DNA of 64,000 nucleotides from Rosa chinensis. Taxonomy: Eukaryota; Streptophyta; Magnoliopsida; Rosales; Rosaceae. Shown here piece after piece: positions 9,287-21,700 of this stretch (positions within the stretch are counted from its first letter, which is position 1; the number at the start of each line of letters is the position of its first letter). A program made the position numbers and the translations under genes. Where the stretch lies: NCBI RefSeq assembly GCF_002994745.2, contig NC_037090.1, positions 4,523,501 through 4,587,500 of the forward strand. Reading direction: 5' to 3'. The notes under the pieces are model-generated. The model ran no database searches. It had not been told where the DNA came from and worked only from the letters and a program-made list of their open reading frames with translations.

Positions 9287-12200
9287 ATGGAGAAAGACTC
9301 AGATTATGGAGCTTTCACAGAGAAATTCCTTCTGCGACCAAGCTCTTCATCTCATGATCTTCCCTTGAGTGGCCTCACCTTCGCTGTCAAAGACATGTGA
9401 GACACACTTGCTCTCTACTATATACACTTTGTATGGTTATACTCTTACTAGATATGTAGTTCAATTAGCTTTAGCATCTTACATACTCCTCACCATATCA
9501 CTCTTATCATGGTGAGTGCTTCAAATTTGTATTATCATATCATATTTTTCTCATGTACTTGATATGCCAACTTCAGATTCTGGGCTGAGACACTAGTAAG
9601 TTAGTAACTCTATTCTTGAAGAAAATCATTTTGTATATGCTTGCTTGATTGTGCTTATGTCTGTACAAACCTAATAAATCAACTAGGTATTAAGTTCTTT
9701 TTGTGAACTTATTTGTATTGTGAAACTGTATTGATGAACTTCAGGGTATTGGGTATTTGGGTTTGATGGCAATCTGTTCATGTGTTTAACTGGGCAAAGC
9801 TAATGCATTTTCCTCACTTGAATTTCAACTTGGAATCAGATTTGATGTGGCTGGATATGTGACTGGATTTGGAAATCCTGATTGGGCAAGGACTCACCCA
9901 GCTGCCGAATCGACAGCTCCTTCTGTTTCGACAATCTTAAAAGGAGGCGCCACATGTATTGGTAAAACTGTCATGGATGAAATGGCATACAGGTCAGTGC
10001 ACAATGAAGATCAACTTTCTTTTTTATCCTGTGTATGCTTTAAATTTGATTGCTTTTTTGGTTTCAAGGAATGGCAAAATAACTATTAGTCTATTTTCGT
10101 AGTAGGTCGTTAAAGGTTGAAGGCACTTAGTTTTGGAGCTTCACTAAAAAGACCCTTAAAATTTCATATATGATTGATGGCAGTATAAATGGAGAGAACA
10201 AACATTATGGTACGCCGGTAAATCCATGTGCACCGGATAGGGTGCCTGGAGGATCTTCTAGTGGCTCTGCTATTGTGGTGGGTGCAGACCTTGCACATTT
10301 TTCCTTAGGTAATTAAGTTGTTTTTTCTTGTATGATTTTTGAAATTTTGTGCCTCTCATCTCAATGTTGAAGCTTAAGAATCTCGCTCTTTCAGGAACTG
10401 ACACTGGAGGGAGTGTAAGAGTTCCTGCTTCATATTGTGGAATTTTTGGGTTCCGACCTTCTCATGGTGTCATTTCTACTTCTGGAGTCGTTCCTATGGC
10501 ACAAAGTTTTGATACTGTGGGTATGGAATTAACAGTTTATTAGTTTGCAGACTATCTCTCAATTTACTATCTTGATAAAGTCCTTCTTTAATTCTGTTTC
10601 CCTGTTTCATGTTTCATCCATGCATCTCATGAAACTTTGCAATATATTATACAAGCCAATCACCATTATATGGTCAAGTTGCAGCTTATATATCTATAAT
10701 ATGCCGTTGACACCAACTTCTTATATATCTAGGATGGTTTGCTAGGGATCCTGTGGTTTTGAGTAAAGTAGGACGGGCATTACTGCAAATTCCTGATGCA
10801 CATCCTGTCAGACCAGCTCAGTTGATCATTGCTGAAGACTGTTTCCAGCTTTCAAGCATTCCAAGTGATCGAGTAAAACAAGTACTTGTTCACTCAGTTG
10901 AGAAGTTATTTGGGGGTAAGCGAATTGGATTGTGAATTTATTTGAGGGGTGGCTACATGCATCTTTATTCATACATTTCCAGTACTAGAAGACCAAATAT
11001 ACCATCTAGCTTGCGTCTATTGGATATTTTATCACCTGAAAATAATCATTACCATTAGTTCTTCAATAGGTCGTCTTGCAGAGATATGATAAAGACACAT
11101 TTGTACTAATGCAAAGAAGTTCACTAGCTTATTGTACCTTCTAATGCAGGTCATGTTTTAAAGCAAGCAAACCTTGGGGATGTCGTGAAGGACAAGGTTC
11201 CAAGTTTGAACTGTTTCTTCGATAAAGGAAATGCACGTCAAGAGGATAACATACCATCCTTAGCAGCCCTATCAAGTGCCATGCGAACACTCCAAAGGTG
11301 ATGATAATTTAATGGACTTGAATGTCATTGTGATATTTCTGGATCTAGATTTACTGAAATTCAATGTATCTGTGGTTATCATTGGGAGGATAGGCATGAA
11401 TTCAAGAACAACCATGGTGAATGGGTCATTACAGTCAGACCTGATTTAGGTCCTGGGATATCAGAACGTGTATGGGAAGCTGTCAGGGCAGCAGATGAAA
11501 ATACCGGTGTTTATCACTCCGTGAAGTCCGAACTATGTGCTGCGCTTGCTGAACTTCTTGGGGTATTCTCTCTTTTGCACACAACAATTTACTGTTGGGA
11601 CAAGATTGAACTATGCATTCAAATTTGTACCATTCTTGATGAATTTTTGTGCATGAATCAAAGACGTTCCTTGTGCATTAAGTTGAGTAACGGTTATTAT
11701 AGAATATTGTTTCATGTTCTACATGTCCTGCCTATGCACATTGACATTTTTTATATCAGATTTTCTCGAATGTTCAGAATATTTGTACCCTATTCTTCTA
11801 ACTCATGATTCCCATTTTACATGGTTTTCTTTTGTGTAAAATGATGTTGGAGCTTGGAAGAGCCATGTTTCTCAAGAAGAATGAGATACAAGCCTCTCTT
11901 ACCATTGCAGAAACACTTTCATTACATTAAGTTGAATGAGTTTGTGTTCGTGTTCCTGAAGATGCTATCTAAAACATATAGGGAGCCATTTTCAATTATT
12001 TTGAACAGCCAGGACTCATTTCAATTTAGGATTCCTACATTGTTGCCCTGGAAGAACAACTTTAAATGTGATTTCTCCTGAATCACTTTCATGGTACCAA
12101 AGTATATACTTTATTTTCACAATTTCTAGATTGGTTAGAGTAGAGAGAGACGACAGAGTGTTGTTCATTACAACTTTGTTTTAGGGAAGAGATTACCAAG

Positions 12201-12648
12201 TTGCTTGATTTCCCTTCAGGATACTGGTGTCCTTGCAATTCCTACAGTTCCAGGGCCTCCACCAAAACTACAAATGGATCCTGCTACACTTGAAACATTT
12301 CGCGCCAGGGCTTTTAGCTTGTTGTCCACTGCCGGAGTATCTGGATTCTGCCAGGTATGTTAGATTCTGATCCCCACCCTCTCTCATTGTCTGTGCATGA
12401 AGCAAGAGTGTACAAGACATTCCAATCTTCACCTTTCTCAACTACAGCAAGTACATTCAAAAACCTTACAATTTCTCTGTGCACATTTACAGGTGAACAT
12501 ACCACTAGGCATGTACGAAGATCTACCTGTGTCGGTTTCCTTACTGGCAAAGCACGGCTCGGATGGATTCCTGCTGAGTCTTGTAGAGACTCTCTATGCC
12601 ACTCTCAAAGAACAAGTTGAAAGCTTGAAATCGCATCCTTGTTTATAA
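9287..12648 (+). CDS. AMI1: Amidase 1 (indole-3-acetamide hydrolase type), intact
   Basis: Nine exons join in frame: 9287-9396, 9840-9992, 10184-10308, 10395-10520, 10733-10915, 11150-11297, 11394-11562, 12220-12354 and 12493-12648. They make 1305 bases, 434 residues, close to the roughly 425 of Arabidopsis AMI1. The amidase signature is complete: Lys35 in FAVKDIFDV, and the Ser-rich loop [12 protein letters not shown] (Ser112/113) followed by [12 protein letters not shown] (Ser136), which give the Ser-cis-Ser-Lys catalytic set. Family members hydrolyse indole-3-acetamide to auxin and act on related amides; they are soluble cytoplasmic enzymes. The start is the only ATG giving the expected N-terminus [10 protein letters not shown]. 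All introns have GT-AG ends. A truncated, broken duplicate is at 45958-56402. I call this copy functional from its unbroken frame and intact motifs; expression is unknown. Confidence 0.9.
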
Positions 12649-12944
12649 TTCAACAAGAAGTTACTCATTTTTGTAAAAAAACCTATTGAAACCAGATAGC
12701 CTGATAGTCAAGGTTCTTAGCTTGTTGCTTGTGGTTTCGAATATAAAATATTAAATAGTCGAATTTATACAATTAAATTCATATTCTAGTCGGAAAACAT
12801 GATGTAACGATTGATGCACATCGTAGCGCACTAGCATCATCTGTGTTACTCATTGACAAGCAAATAATTTTAATTTTTCACATTTATCCAATTATTTTTA
12901 CCGATTCTCGGTGGACTAATAGAGAGAGGGTAGTGGTGGGAGGA
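12649..12944. other. AMI1 3' flank
   Basis: AT-rich sequence shared with 56403-56698 at about 1-2 percent difference. It presumably holds the AMI1 3' UTR; I see no gene or repeat in it. Confidence 0.5.
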
Positions 12945-13587
12945 ATAATGGGGTTATTGCTCCTGAGAATGCTCGGTGGACTCCACCATCTCCAGGGGGA
13001 TTGAAACTCAATTGTGATGCTTCTGTTACTGACAATGAGTCACAAATTGGGGTGGGTGCGTTAATAAGAGGAGGCGATGGGGAGTTGGTGTTTGCTGTGG
13101 GGGAACGGTTGCATGGGCGTCTTCAGCCATGTGCAGCTGAGTTGCAGGCATTAATAATGGGACTGGAGGTAATGGTAGAGAATGGATGGAGGCCGGAAAA
13201 GGTTGAAACTGATTGCCTAGAGGCCGTTCAATTGGTAAATGGAAGTGATGATTGTTTGGCTCCGGAGGGAGTTTTGGTTGACAAGGTCAGGGTACTATTG
13301 GGTTCTGCCGTTCTGTCGGTACTTAAGGGATTTTTCATGTTCCCAGAAGTGCAAATGGTGCTGCTCATATGATTGCAAAGTCTGTAGCCCGATTAAATGG
13401 GCGTGTTAGTTGGTTAAAGGTTGGGCCATCTTGGCTCATGGATGTCGTCGTTGATGATAGACCCATAACTAATGGTAGTAGTAGGGAAGTGAGTGGGGAC
13501 TCTTTGTCCACTACCGGTCGGTCATCCCTATATTTTGTAATCGTTTTCATTTGAATAAAGTTACTTATTCTCAAAAAAAAAAAAAAC
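12945..13587 (+). mobile_element. LINE remnant with RNase H-like domain and poly-A tail
   Basis: The frame from 12945 reads an RNase H-like (RVT_3 type) domain: LKLNCDASVTD with the first acidic residue, AAELQALIMGLE with the glutamate, and VETDCLEAVQLV with the next aspartate. A frameshift near 13305-13360 separates the tail (NGAAHMIAKSVARLNGRVSW in another frame). An AATAAAG signal at 13554 is followed by an A run to 13587. Plant LINEs and LINE-derived host proteins carry this domain at the C-terminus. No reverse transcriptase lies upstream, so it is a 5'-truncated relic. A nearly identical copy is at 56699-57336. Confidence 0.65.
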
Positions 13588-13973
13588 ATACGAATATTAA
13601 GAGCAAATGCACCCATGAACCAAGGGCAATTGCTAATTTGCCAATCGAATTGGTACTACCAATTCACTATTCATCTCAAATTAGCAATTGCCTCCAGCTT
13701 ATACAATGCACCAGTGAAAGGCAATTTGCCTGCCAATCCACTATTCACACTTCAAATTTGAATAATTCATTAAACTAATAATTTAATTAACTAATTAATT
13801 AACAATTAAATTAATCATCCAATGTTAATGTAATAAAAAATTAATGAATAAATTTTAAAAACAAATAAAATTGTATATCAAGTATAAATATTGTTCCCGA
13901 TAAAAAAGGATTGAAAAAAAAAAACATAGATATCATTATCATAAAAAATAAAAAAAAATTATCTATGACAATT

Positions 13974-14180
13974 GATAAGATTACCGACCAATCTCCATTT
14001 GCCATGTGTCGACTGTAGATACATTTATCTTACAAAAAATATATATAATTTCTGATAAGATAATCGCCCAATCATCATTGGACACGTGTCAATTACAGAT
14101 ATCGTTATCTTCTGAAAATATATTTAGGATATGTGATAAGATTTTCCACCTATACATACGTGACACGTGTACTTATCCTA
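13974..14180 (+). repeat. 80-bp repeats upstream of the Harbinger transposase
   Basis: GATAAGAT starts units at 13974, 14054 and 14135 (periods 80 and 81). Each unit continues with a CC(A/T)-rich block, then an ACACGTGT or CATGTGTC core, then TATCTTA or TATCTTC. The second and third carry ACACGTGT, a G-box-like core. The third unit is cut short before the transposase leader. Confidence 0.7.
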
Positions 14181-14305
14181 ACTTTTTATCTTTCAATATT
14201 GGTAATAAATAAGCTTCAGACTCCGTTCTCAGCTCACACATTCCTCTCATTCTACACCTACATCTCTTTCCAAATCTATCATACATCTCTTTTCTCCTCT
14301 TTCCG

Positions 14306-15652
14306 ATGGAAGAATTGAACAAATGGTTGTTAGACAGGGAACGTGAAAATATGGAAGAGCTCGAGCGGATTCAAGCAACAAACTCTCAAGCGGCTGCGAT
14401 GGTGGCGCAATATCAATTATCGGATGCACCTAGAGGGCGTGGTTCACGACCTGGTCGTGCCCCAAATGTCGAAAGACATAGAGAAGTTCGAGGTCATTTT
14501 CTCCTGGAGGATTACTTTGTCGAACGTCCGGTGTACGATGAAGCAGGTTTTCGGAGGCGGTACAGAATGCAAAAACATGTCTTCCAACGCATAATGGAAG
14601 ACCTATGCAACTTCGATAGTTTTTGGGGACAAAAAGCAGATGCCACTGGAAAAATGGGACTGCTTCCTGAACAAAAAATGACAGGTGCCCTGAGAATGCT
14701 TGCGTACGGTGCAGCTGCAGATCAATGTGATGAGATCACTAGGATGGGGGCTTCTACAGCGCTGGAATGTCTCAAGAAATTTTGTAGACAGGTCGAGTTT
14801 CTTTATGGTGGGTGGTTTCTTCGTCCTCCAAATCCCGCTGATCTATATAGGCTTCTCAACAGAGGACAACGCCGTGGGTTTCCAGGCATGATTGGGAGCA
14901 TCGATTGCATGCATTGGGAGTGGAAGAATTGCCCAACCGGCTGGGCTGGAGCTTTCTAGGGTCGAAAGGGCATACCAACTATTATTCTTGAAGCAGTGGC
15001 GTCTTACGACACGCGTATATGGCACGCCTTCTTCGGAACTCCTGGAGCTCAAAATGACCTAAATGTTCTGGGTGCGTCTAATGTGTTCGAGCGTGTCATA
15101 GGTGGAACTGCTCCTCTGGTTGAGTTTGAAGTCAATAACAAAAGGTATACCAATGGTTACTATCTTGCTGATGGAATATATCCGAGGTGGTCCACTTTTG
15201 TCAAAACAATATCAAACCCTAGAACAGAAGAGGAGAAACACTTTTGTAAAAAACAAGAGGCTTATCGCAAAGATGTGGAGAGGTGTTTTGGTATCCTTCA
15301 ATCTCGATGGGCCATACTGCGTCACGGTGCTAGACTGTTTAAATTGGAGGATCTTCGAGCCATTATGATAAGTTGTATCATTCTTCATAACATGATTGTG
15401 GATGATGAGTTCGTTGAGGAAGAATTTGTGGAGTCTCAAGAAGCTGATCTAATGAATCCAACAATGGCAACCGTCTATGACCGGCCTGTGCATCCCGATT
15501 CTGGAGCACCTATTCCTTTCGAACCAGTAGGGAGAGATGGACAGAATCTTCCTGCATTCATGGATCGTGAATTTCAGGTAGAGTCAGCCTATCTCCACAA
15601 GTGCCTGCAAGATGATTTGGTGATGCACAATTGGAACATGGATGGTAACTGA
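14306..15652 (+). pseudogene. Harbinger (HARBI1-like) DDE transposase, one stop codon
   Basis: A single frame of 448 codons plus stop, interrupted only by a TAG at 14957-14959. The N-terminal part (residues 1-90) is a charged helical region. The DDE nuclease domain follows: the first aspartate is in GMIGSIDCMHWEW just before the stop, the second in YLADGIYPRW, and the glutamate in the YRKDVERCFGILQSRW helix. Length fits plant Harbinger transposases (about 400-450 residues). The stop falls between the first and second catalytic residues, so the full enzyme cannot be made without readthrough. No other damage is seen, which suggests recent inactivation. Confidence 0.85.
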
Positions 15653-16002
15653 CTATGAACCACCACAATTTGGGATTTAGATTTGAATAAATGGTGGTTT
15701 GTAATTTTAATCAATGTTTTCTATGTTTGTGTGTTTTCCTGATATGTTTGGTTTTATTTGTATTTTTAATCGATGTTTATCTATGTTTGAGAATAAAATT
15801 TGTTTAACATTAATAAAACTATTGTCATTTGGAGTTACATACTTCTTATTATTGTTAGGTTCATTCATCAATTTATTCAAAGCATAAAAATTTTATTTCA
15901 TAAAATTAAAATTACATAAGTAAAATTAAGATTACACAAAAAAAATTAAAAAATAAAACTTGACTTCCTAGACAACATTTTATTATCTCTTACATAATAA
16001 AA

Positions 16003-16996
16003 TTAGTCGAATTGAGGTATGTAGCAACCGCTGCTACCACCATCGGACATTGTTTTTGCTACGATATCACCCTTTTTCTTTTTCCACCAAGCCTTTGATT
16101 GTGGTGTCATGGAATTAGTATCCATGGCCATAATTCTTGCATTTTCTTTCGCCTCTTCAAATTCAAATACCTTCTTTGTGTGAGCAGCCATTTCTTCATT
16201 TCTTTTCTTCACTAGCTCAACAGAAGCTTGAATTGATTCTGCCATGGCTTGAATAGCAAGAGCCATACTTTCTGCTGCATCTTGCGCCTTCTTTCCTTTC
16301 TTCTTTGCTTCCTTGGCTCTCTTTTGTCCCATTGGTCTCGGCATGGAGCTTGATGGTGTCTCCAAAACTATTTCATCATCCAAGTCAATTGGAGACTCGT
16401 TTTCGGAGACACTAGTTGTCGAATATGATGCCGGTGGTTGAGAATTAGATGGTGGATCCACAAAATACGGGTGATACTTAACTTTCTCCCAACATTCAAA
16501 TTTATCGAACATCTTGGGATGTTTTTTCATGAAGATATCGTGAGTTTGATTTTCCTAAACAAGAATAATGAAGCAATAAAAATCAACCGAAAAATCAATA
16601 TAACATTTGTATGGGGCAAATTTAACTTAAAAACATAAATAATAATAATAATATAACATAAATAATAATAATAATATAACAAAATAGGATCGGGAGAAAA
16701 ATCAATACCTCGTCCATTTTATTGGTTCCGCTCATTATACGATTACGAGAAGTCATTTGTGCATTGTGCCAATCTTTGAGAATTCTTTTCAACGTTCGAA
16801 ACTGAGATTGGAGAGCTTGAGGAGTTCGGCTTGTTGGTGGACCTTGCCAATTTTGCACATAATCGGCATGAACTTTTTCCCATAACTTTGAGGAAGTTAT
16901 ATGTTTATCGGTGATCGGGCACACGGTCTTACGCGCCCATGAATCGCATAATTGAATTTGCTCATCGGTAGACCAATTGGTACCCGAATCTCCCAT
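16003..16996 (-). CDS. Harbinger Myb/SANT-like DNA-binding protein
   Basis: Two exons, 16709-16996 and 16003-16554, join in frame to 279 residues. The intron has GT-AG ends and lies after TNKMDE. Residues 6-75 are a Myb/SANT-like trihelix domain with spaced tryptophans (NWSTDEQIQLCDSW, LWEKVHADY, LKDW). The C-terminal half is lysine-rich and helical (KRAKEAKKKGKKAQDAAESM and EEMAAHTKKVFEFEEAKEN), like the NAM-associated region in related elements. In PIF/Harbinger elements this second protein helps the transposase enter the nucleus and bind the ends. The frame is unbroken, so this part may still work. Its upstream region contains repeated CCGTTG/CAACGG, a plant Myb-type core. Confidence 0.85.
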
Positions 16997-17930
16997 TGTT
17001 GGATGATAATTGAAAGAAATGATTGATGGAGGAAGAAGATGGAGAGGTAAAATTGTTGAAAATTTTGGTGTGAGAAATGAAGATAAGGAAGTAGGTATTT
17101 ATAGAATTTTAAAAAATAAATTTATGATTTTTTATTACATTTCAGATTATTTTTTTAAGGTTAAAAAATTAAGTTACCGTTGAAAAATAATTAACCGTTG
17201 TAAATTAATTATAGCTGTTGGATCTTTGATCCAACGGTTGAGATTAAATAACCGTTGAAAAAAATGATTGGTCAGAAAGGAAAAAAAAAAGTCTGCTGGC
17301 AGCAGCCCATGTGCCATGGAGCCCACCACCAACGGTCGGGCATTTCGATTGCTAATTTTCAGTCATGGGATTGCCCGGGCAAGTGGTCCCCAGGTGGCCC
17401 CCTCCAATTGGTCGGGCAATTTTCTTCCGCTGCATCATCCAAACTTCCTCTTTTCTCCAATTGGTCAGTCAATCACCCTTCCGCTGCATTTGCTCTAAGG
17501 TGTCGAATTTATACGAGTAAGCCACCACAGCTGACTCATCTTAATTAGCATTTTAGCAACGTTATTAACGATTGATACAAGCAGACATGTAGCATTGAGT
17601 ACCACACTTTAGGGTCACAATCACCTTACCAAAGCCCAGGTTACGCAGCGCGGTTGATCCACGCGCCACCGCCAGCCTGCCACTCTTGGCATTCCCGCAC
17701 ATTCTGGTACGCTCTATCTCTCTTTTGGGCGCATTCTGCTGCACTTTGTGTTGCATTCTCTGGTGCTCTTCTTGCTTACTCAGATTGTGTGAGTCTGGAT
17801 TTCAGCCACCAAGGGTGGTTAAATTTTGGGCGAAAGCGAACTTGACTTGCTCAATAAATGAGCATTTGAAGGTGAAAAAATCATCCATATGGAAAGCCAT
17901 CTGGAATTGACAACTCAGTCAGCACATATG

Positions 17931-18526
17931 GTAAGTTATTATGTGACCTGTCCTTGACGAATCTACCTTCACAATGTCACATTTCTTTTTGTTTTCCTAA
18001 TCTTCTTGTCTAGGATTCTTGAGTTATATAGTTCTTGGAATGATTCAGGTAATAGTTTGCCATAGTATGTTAAGATGAGAAAATCTAATGGGGAAGGGAA
18101 CTTTATTAATGCAGTTCAAGCAATATTTCCTTCATTCAGGAAGAGGTTCATAACCTGTATAAATATTACGGAACTACTTCATTAATGCTTGCTAGAGCCC
18201 TAGAAACCACTAGATCCGCTTTGCATCTTGAGTTGCCTTGTAGGAAAAATAGAGAGTTAAATAAACTTGAATTTATAAATGTACGTTTAGCTAATTGTCA
18301 GCCGTCTCCTTGTAATTAGGTTCAAATCTTTACTCTTTAGGGATATAGTGCAATTAACCTCAACCACATTGCTCCTAAAACTCTTCACCCTTCAGTACCG
18401 TTAGTATTATATATGTAGGCCCGCTAAGCTGAGACGTTTTTGTTAATGGAAGTATAAAGATTTGATTGCACCACGTGCGGTAAGACGCCACTGTCTTAGT
18501 CGGATCCCTCCAGAGTCATAGTCTTC
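17931..18526. other. Kinase pseudogene intron remnant
   Basis: AT-rich intron-like sequence shared in part with 57781-58394. Bases about 18067-18253 are replaced in unit 2 by a MITE-like segment. No gene seen. Confidence 0.5.
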
Positions 18527-18713
18527 TAAAAGAATTATGATTGTGACTGAATTGGTTTTCTTTCTATTGATAATCACCAATATATACAGATATACAACCT
18601 TGATCAACAAGGAATTCCTATAATCTAGGGATACAGATAAAGTCATAATCCTCATGTACATGATTTTCTAAAGATACAAGAAATCTATTCTTAATTACAT
18701 AATATTCTCAACA
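18527..18713 (-). repeat. 3' LTR of the RE1-like Copia, unit 1
   Basis: 187 bases matching 23237-23423. It lacks the 21-base internal tandem duplication that both LTRs of the unit 2 copy carry. Confidence 0.9.
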
Positions 18714-18720
18714 CTCCCCC

Positions 18721-21700
18721 TCAAGTTGGAGAGTAGATGCCAAGAACTCCCAACTTGTGCAACAAATTCTTAAACCTTTCTTTGCCCAACGCTTTTGTAA
18801 AAATATCTGCCAATTGCTGTAAGGTTCCAACGAACCTAGTGCGAACAGACCCATCAACTATCTTGTCACGAATGAAGTGACAGTCCATCTCAATATGACA
18901 AGTTCTTTCATGAAAAACTGGATTTGCAGCAATGTGTAAAGCTACTTGCTTATCACAATATAACATGGCAGGTTTGGCAATAGGTATGTGCAAATCAGCA
19001 AACAAGTTTTGCAACCAAGTAAGCTCACAACATGTACCTGCCATAGCTCTGTATTTAGCTTCAGCACTTGATAAAGATACTATTTTCTGCCTTTTGGTGC
19101 GCTATGAAATAAGAGATTTTCCCAGGAACACACAATAGCCAGTGGTAGAACGGCGAGTAATGGGACAACCCACCCAATCAGAATCACAAAAAGCTCTCAA
19201 ACTTAAATCGTTTTCACTATGCAAAAGAAGACCTTGACCAGGACATGACTTTAAATACCTGACAACCCGAAGTGCTGCAGCCATATGATGTAAACGTGGC
19301 TCATGCATAAATATGCTTAAAACATGAACTGAATAGGTAATGTCAGGTCTGGTGATGGTGAGATATATGAGGCGGCCAACCAAACGCCTATATGCTGCCG
19401 GATCCTTAAGCAAGTCTCCCTTATTTGACAATTTTGTTTCTTCCATTGGAAACTCAACATGTTTGGCACCCAAAAAACCGGTATCCTTGATAATTTCCAA
19501 TGCATACTTCCTTTGGGACAAATATATACCTTTTCCTGAACGAGCAATTTCAATCCCAAGGAAATACTTAAGATCACCCAAGTCTTTAATTCTAAAGCGG
19601 GTATGTAGAAACTGTTTAAGAGCCTTAATAGAGTCCAGATCATTCCTAGTGATGAGAATATCATCAACATAAATCAACAATACTGTAAGGAATTACCAAC
19701 CTTCTGAATGAAGAGAGAATAGTCAGCCTTTGATTGAGTGAATCCAGCAGAAAGTATCGCCTCAGTAAATTTAGCAAACCATTGTCGTGATGCTTGTTTC
19801 AAACCATACAAGGACTTGTTGAGGCGACAAACATAATTCTCCCCCTGTCGCCGAAGACCAGGAGGATGTGACATGTACAGCTCTTTATGGAGATCCCCAT
19901 TAAGAAAGGCATTATTAATGTCAAGTTGGTGAAGGGACCAAGCCTGACAGGCTGCAAGAGCAAGAACACAACGGACAGTAATCATCTTGGCAGTGGGGGA
20001 AAAGGTATCATGGTAATCAATGCTTGCAGCCTGTGTAAAACCCTTGGACACCAGACAAGCTTTATAACGCTCAATAGAACCATCTGCCTGACGTTTAATC
20101 TGGTATACCCACCTACATGCAATAGGGCGTTTGCCAGGAGGAAGAGGAACAAGAGTCCAAGTATTATTGGCAACAAGAGCGGCAAGCTCAGCATCCATGG
20201 TGGTTTGTCATTTAGGATCAAAAGCAGCTTGAGCATAAGAGGTAAACTCCTCATCCCTACTAATAGCAGCAACATAGGATCGGTGCAGCGGTGAATAACG
20301 CTGATAGGAGATGAAATTGCATAGAGGATAGCGTGTACCTTTGAGAGGATTCGGCAGAGGAGATAACAAAGGGTGTGGAGGCAAAATCACTTGCGAGCAG
20401 ACGTAGTCCTTGAGACGGACATTAGGAACATGTTGGCGTTGTGAGCGTCGCAGAGCAAGGATAGGATCATGGTCGGCCAAAGGAGGAGGTTCAATGGCAG
20501 GTTGGTCGAGAGGAACAACAGGTTGGTCAATAGGGTGGAGGACAGTAGTATCCGTGTCTAACAAAAGAGGAGAGGAAGGAGGGGAGCTGGAGGATTGTAA
20601 CGAGGTATCAATCCTGGGCGGGGATTGCGACGAGGTATAATCTTGGGCGGGGATTGCGACGAGGTATCAATCCTGGGCTGGGATTGCAACGAGGTATCAA
20701 TCCTGGGTGACGCATGTTCTAGAGCTGGAGGTGGTGGAGGTGGTAGGTGTGAGGTGGTGTTATCAAGGATAGGAACAGGAAGTGAGAAGGAAGTGAGAAG
20801 GTGGTAGGTGTAAAAATCTTTTTGGTTTCAAGATTATATAACTTATATGCTTTCTGACCAATCAGATACCCAAGGAAAATGCATTTATGAGCACGTGGAG
20901 AAAATTTTGAGGAAAGAGTGACAGAAGTGGCAAAAGCGATACAGCCAAAAACACGCATTCGAGAATAATCAGGAGGTGTATGATAAAGTACCTCAAAAGG
21001 AGTTTTCTGGTGAAGTAAAAGAGTGGGCATCCTATTAATGGTGTAGGCAGCGGTGAGAAGACATTCACCCCAAAATTGAAGAGGCAAATGAGATTGAAAA
21101 CAAAGAGCTCGAGCAACTTCTAGGAGGTGTCGGTGCTTGCGCTCAACAACACCATTTTGTTGAGCTGTGTAAACGCAAGAATGCTGAAAAATGACTCCTT
21201 GATCTTGAAAGAAGTTGCGTAAAGAAATGAATTCAGCACCATTATCGGAACAAAATTGCTAAACATGGGTATTAAATTGAGTTTTAACATAGGCAAAAAA
21301 ATGTCGAAGTAAACGCTGCGTCTCACTTTTGTGATGCATGAGATCACCCATGTAAAACGAGAAAAATCATCCACTATAGTAAAAAAATAATGAGCACCAT
21401 TAAGAGAAGGCGTCTTATGACGTCCCCAAATATCTCAATGAATAAGGGAAAAACATCGAGAAGTTTTTATTGAACTAGAAGGAAAAGGTTGGCGGGTGTG
21501 TTTAGCTAAAGAACAAACCGTACATTTATGACTAGAATCAAAATCAAAAGAAAGAGAATTCTTGGCTAGAAATTGTAAACGAGCAGGAGAAGGGTGTCCC
21601 AAGCGGCGATGCCAGAGATCAAATGGTATGGTGATGTGACCGACAAAGGGATGTGTGGTAGGAATGGAGGAAGACAACGCCACAAGATAGTATAAATTTC

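Larger units (their letters stand above)
13601..17495 (+). mobile_element. PIF/Harbinger element with two genes, 3895 bp
   Basis: The ends are an 11-base perfect inverted repeat, GAGCAAATGCA at 13601-13611 and TGCATTTGCTC at 17485-17495. The 3-base target TAA is duplicated (13598-13600, 17496-17498), as expected for PIF/Harbinger. Unit 2 has the empty site with one TAA near 57345. The interior holds a DDE transposase on the plus strand and a Myb/SANT-like gene on the minus strand, facing each other. This is the standard two-gene layout of autonomous members. The transposase has one in-frame stop, so this copy may need help in trans. Confidence 0.92.

Noticed and set aside
11521..12081. Plus-strand open frames inside AMI1 intron 7
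   Set aside because: They begin in exon 7 or in intron sequence, have no domain, and the AMI1 frame is complete without them.
13601..17495. The transposase and Myb-like genes as host genes
   Set aside because: Perfect terminal repeats, TAA target copies and the empty site in unit 2 place both inside one Harbinger element.
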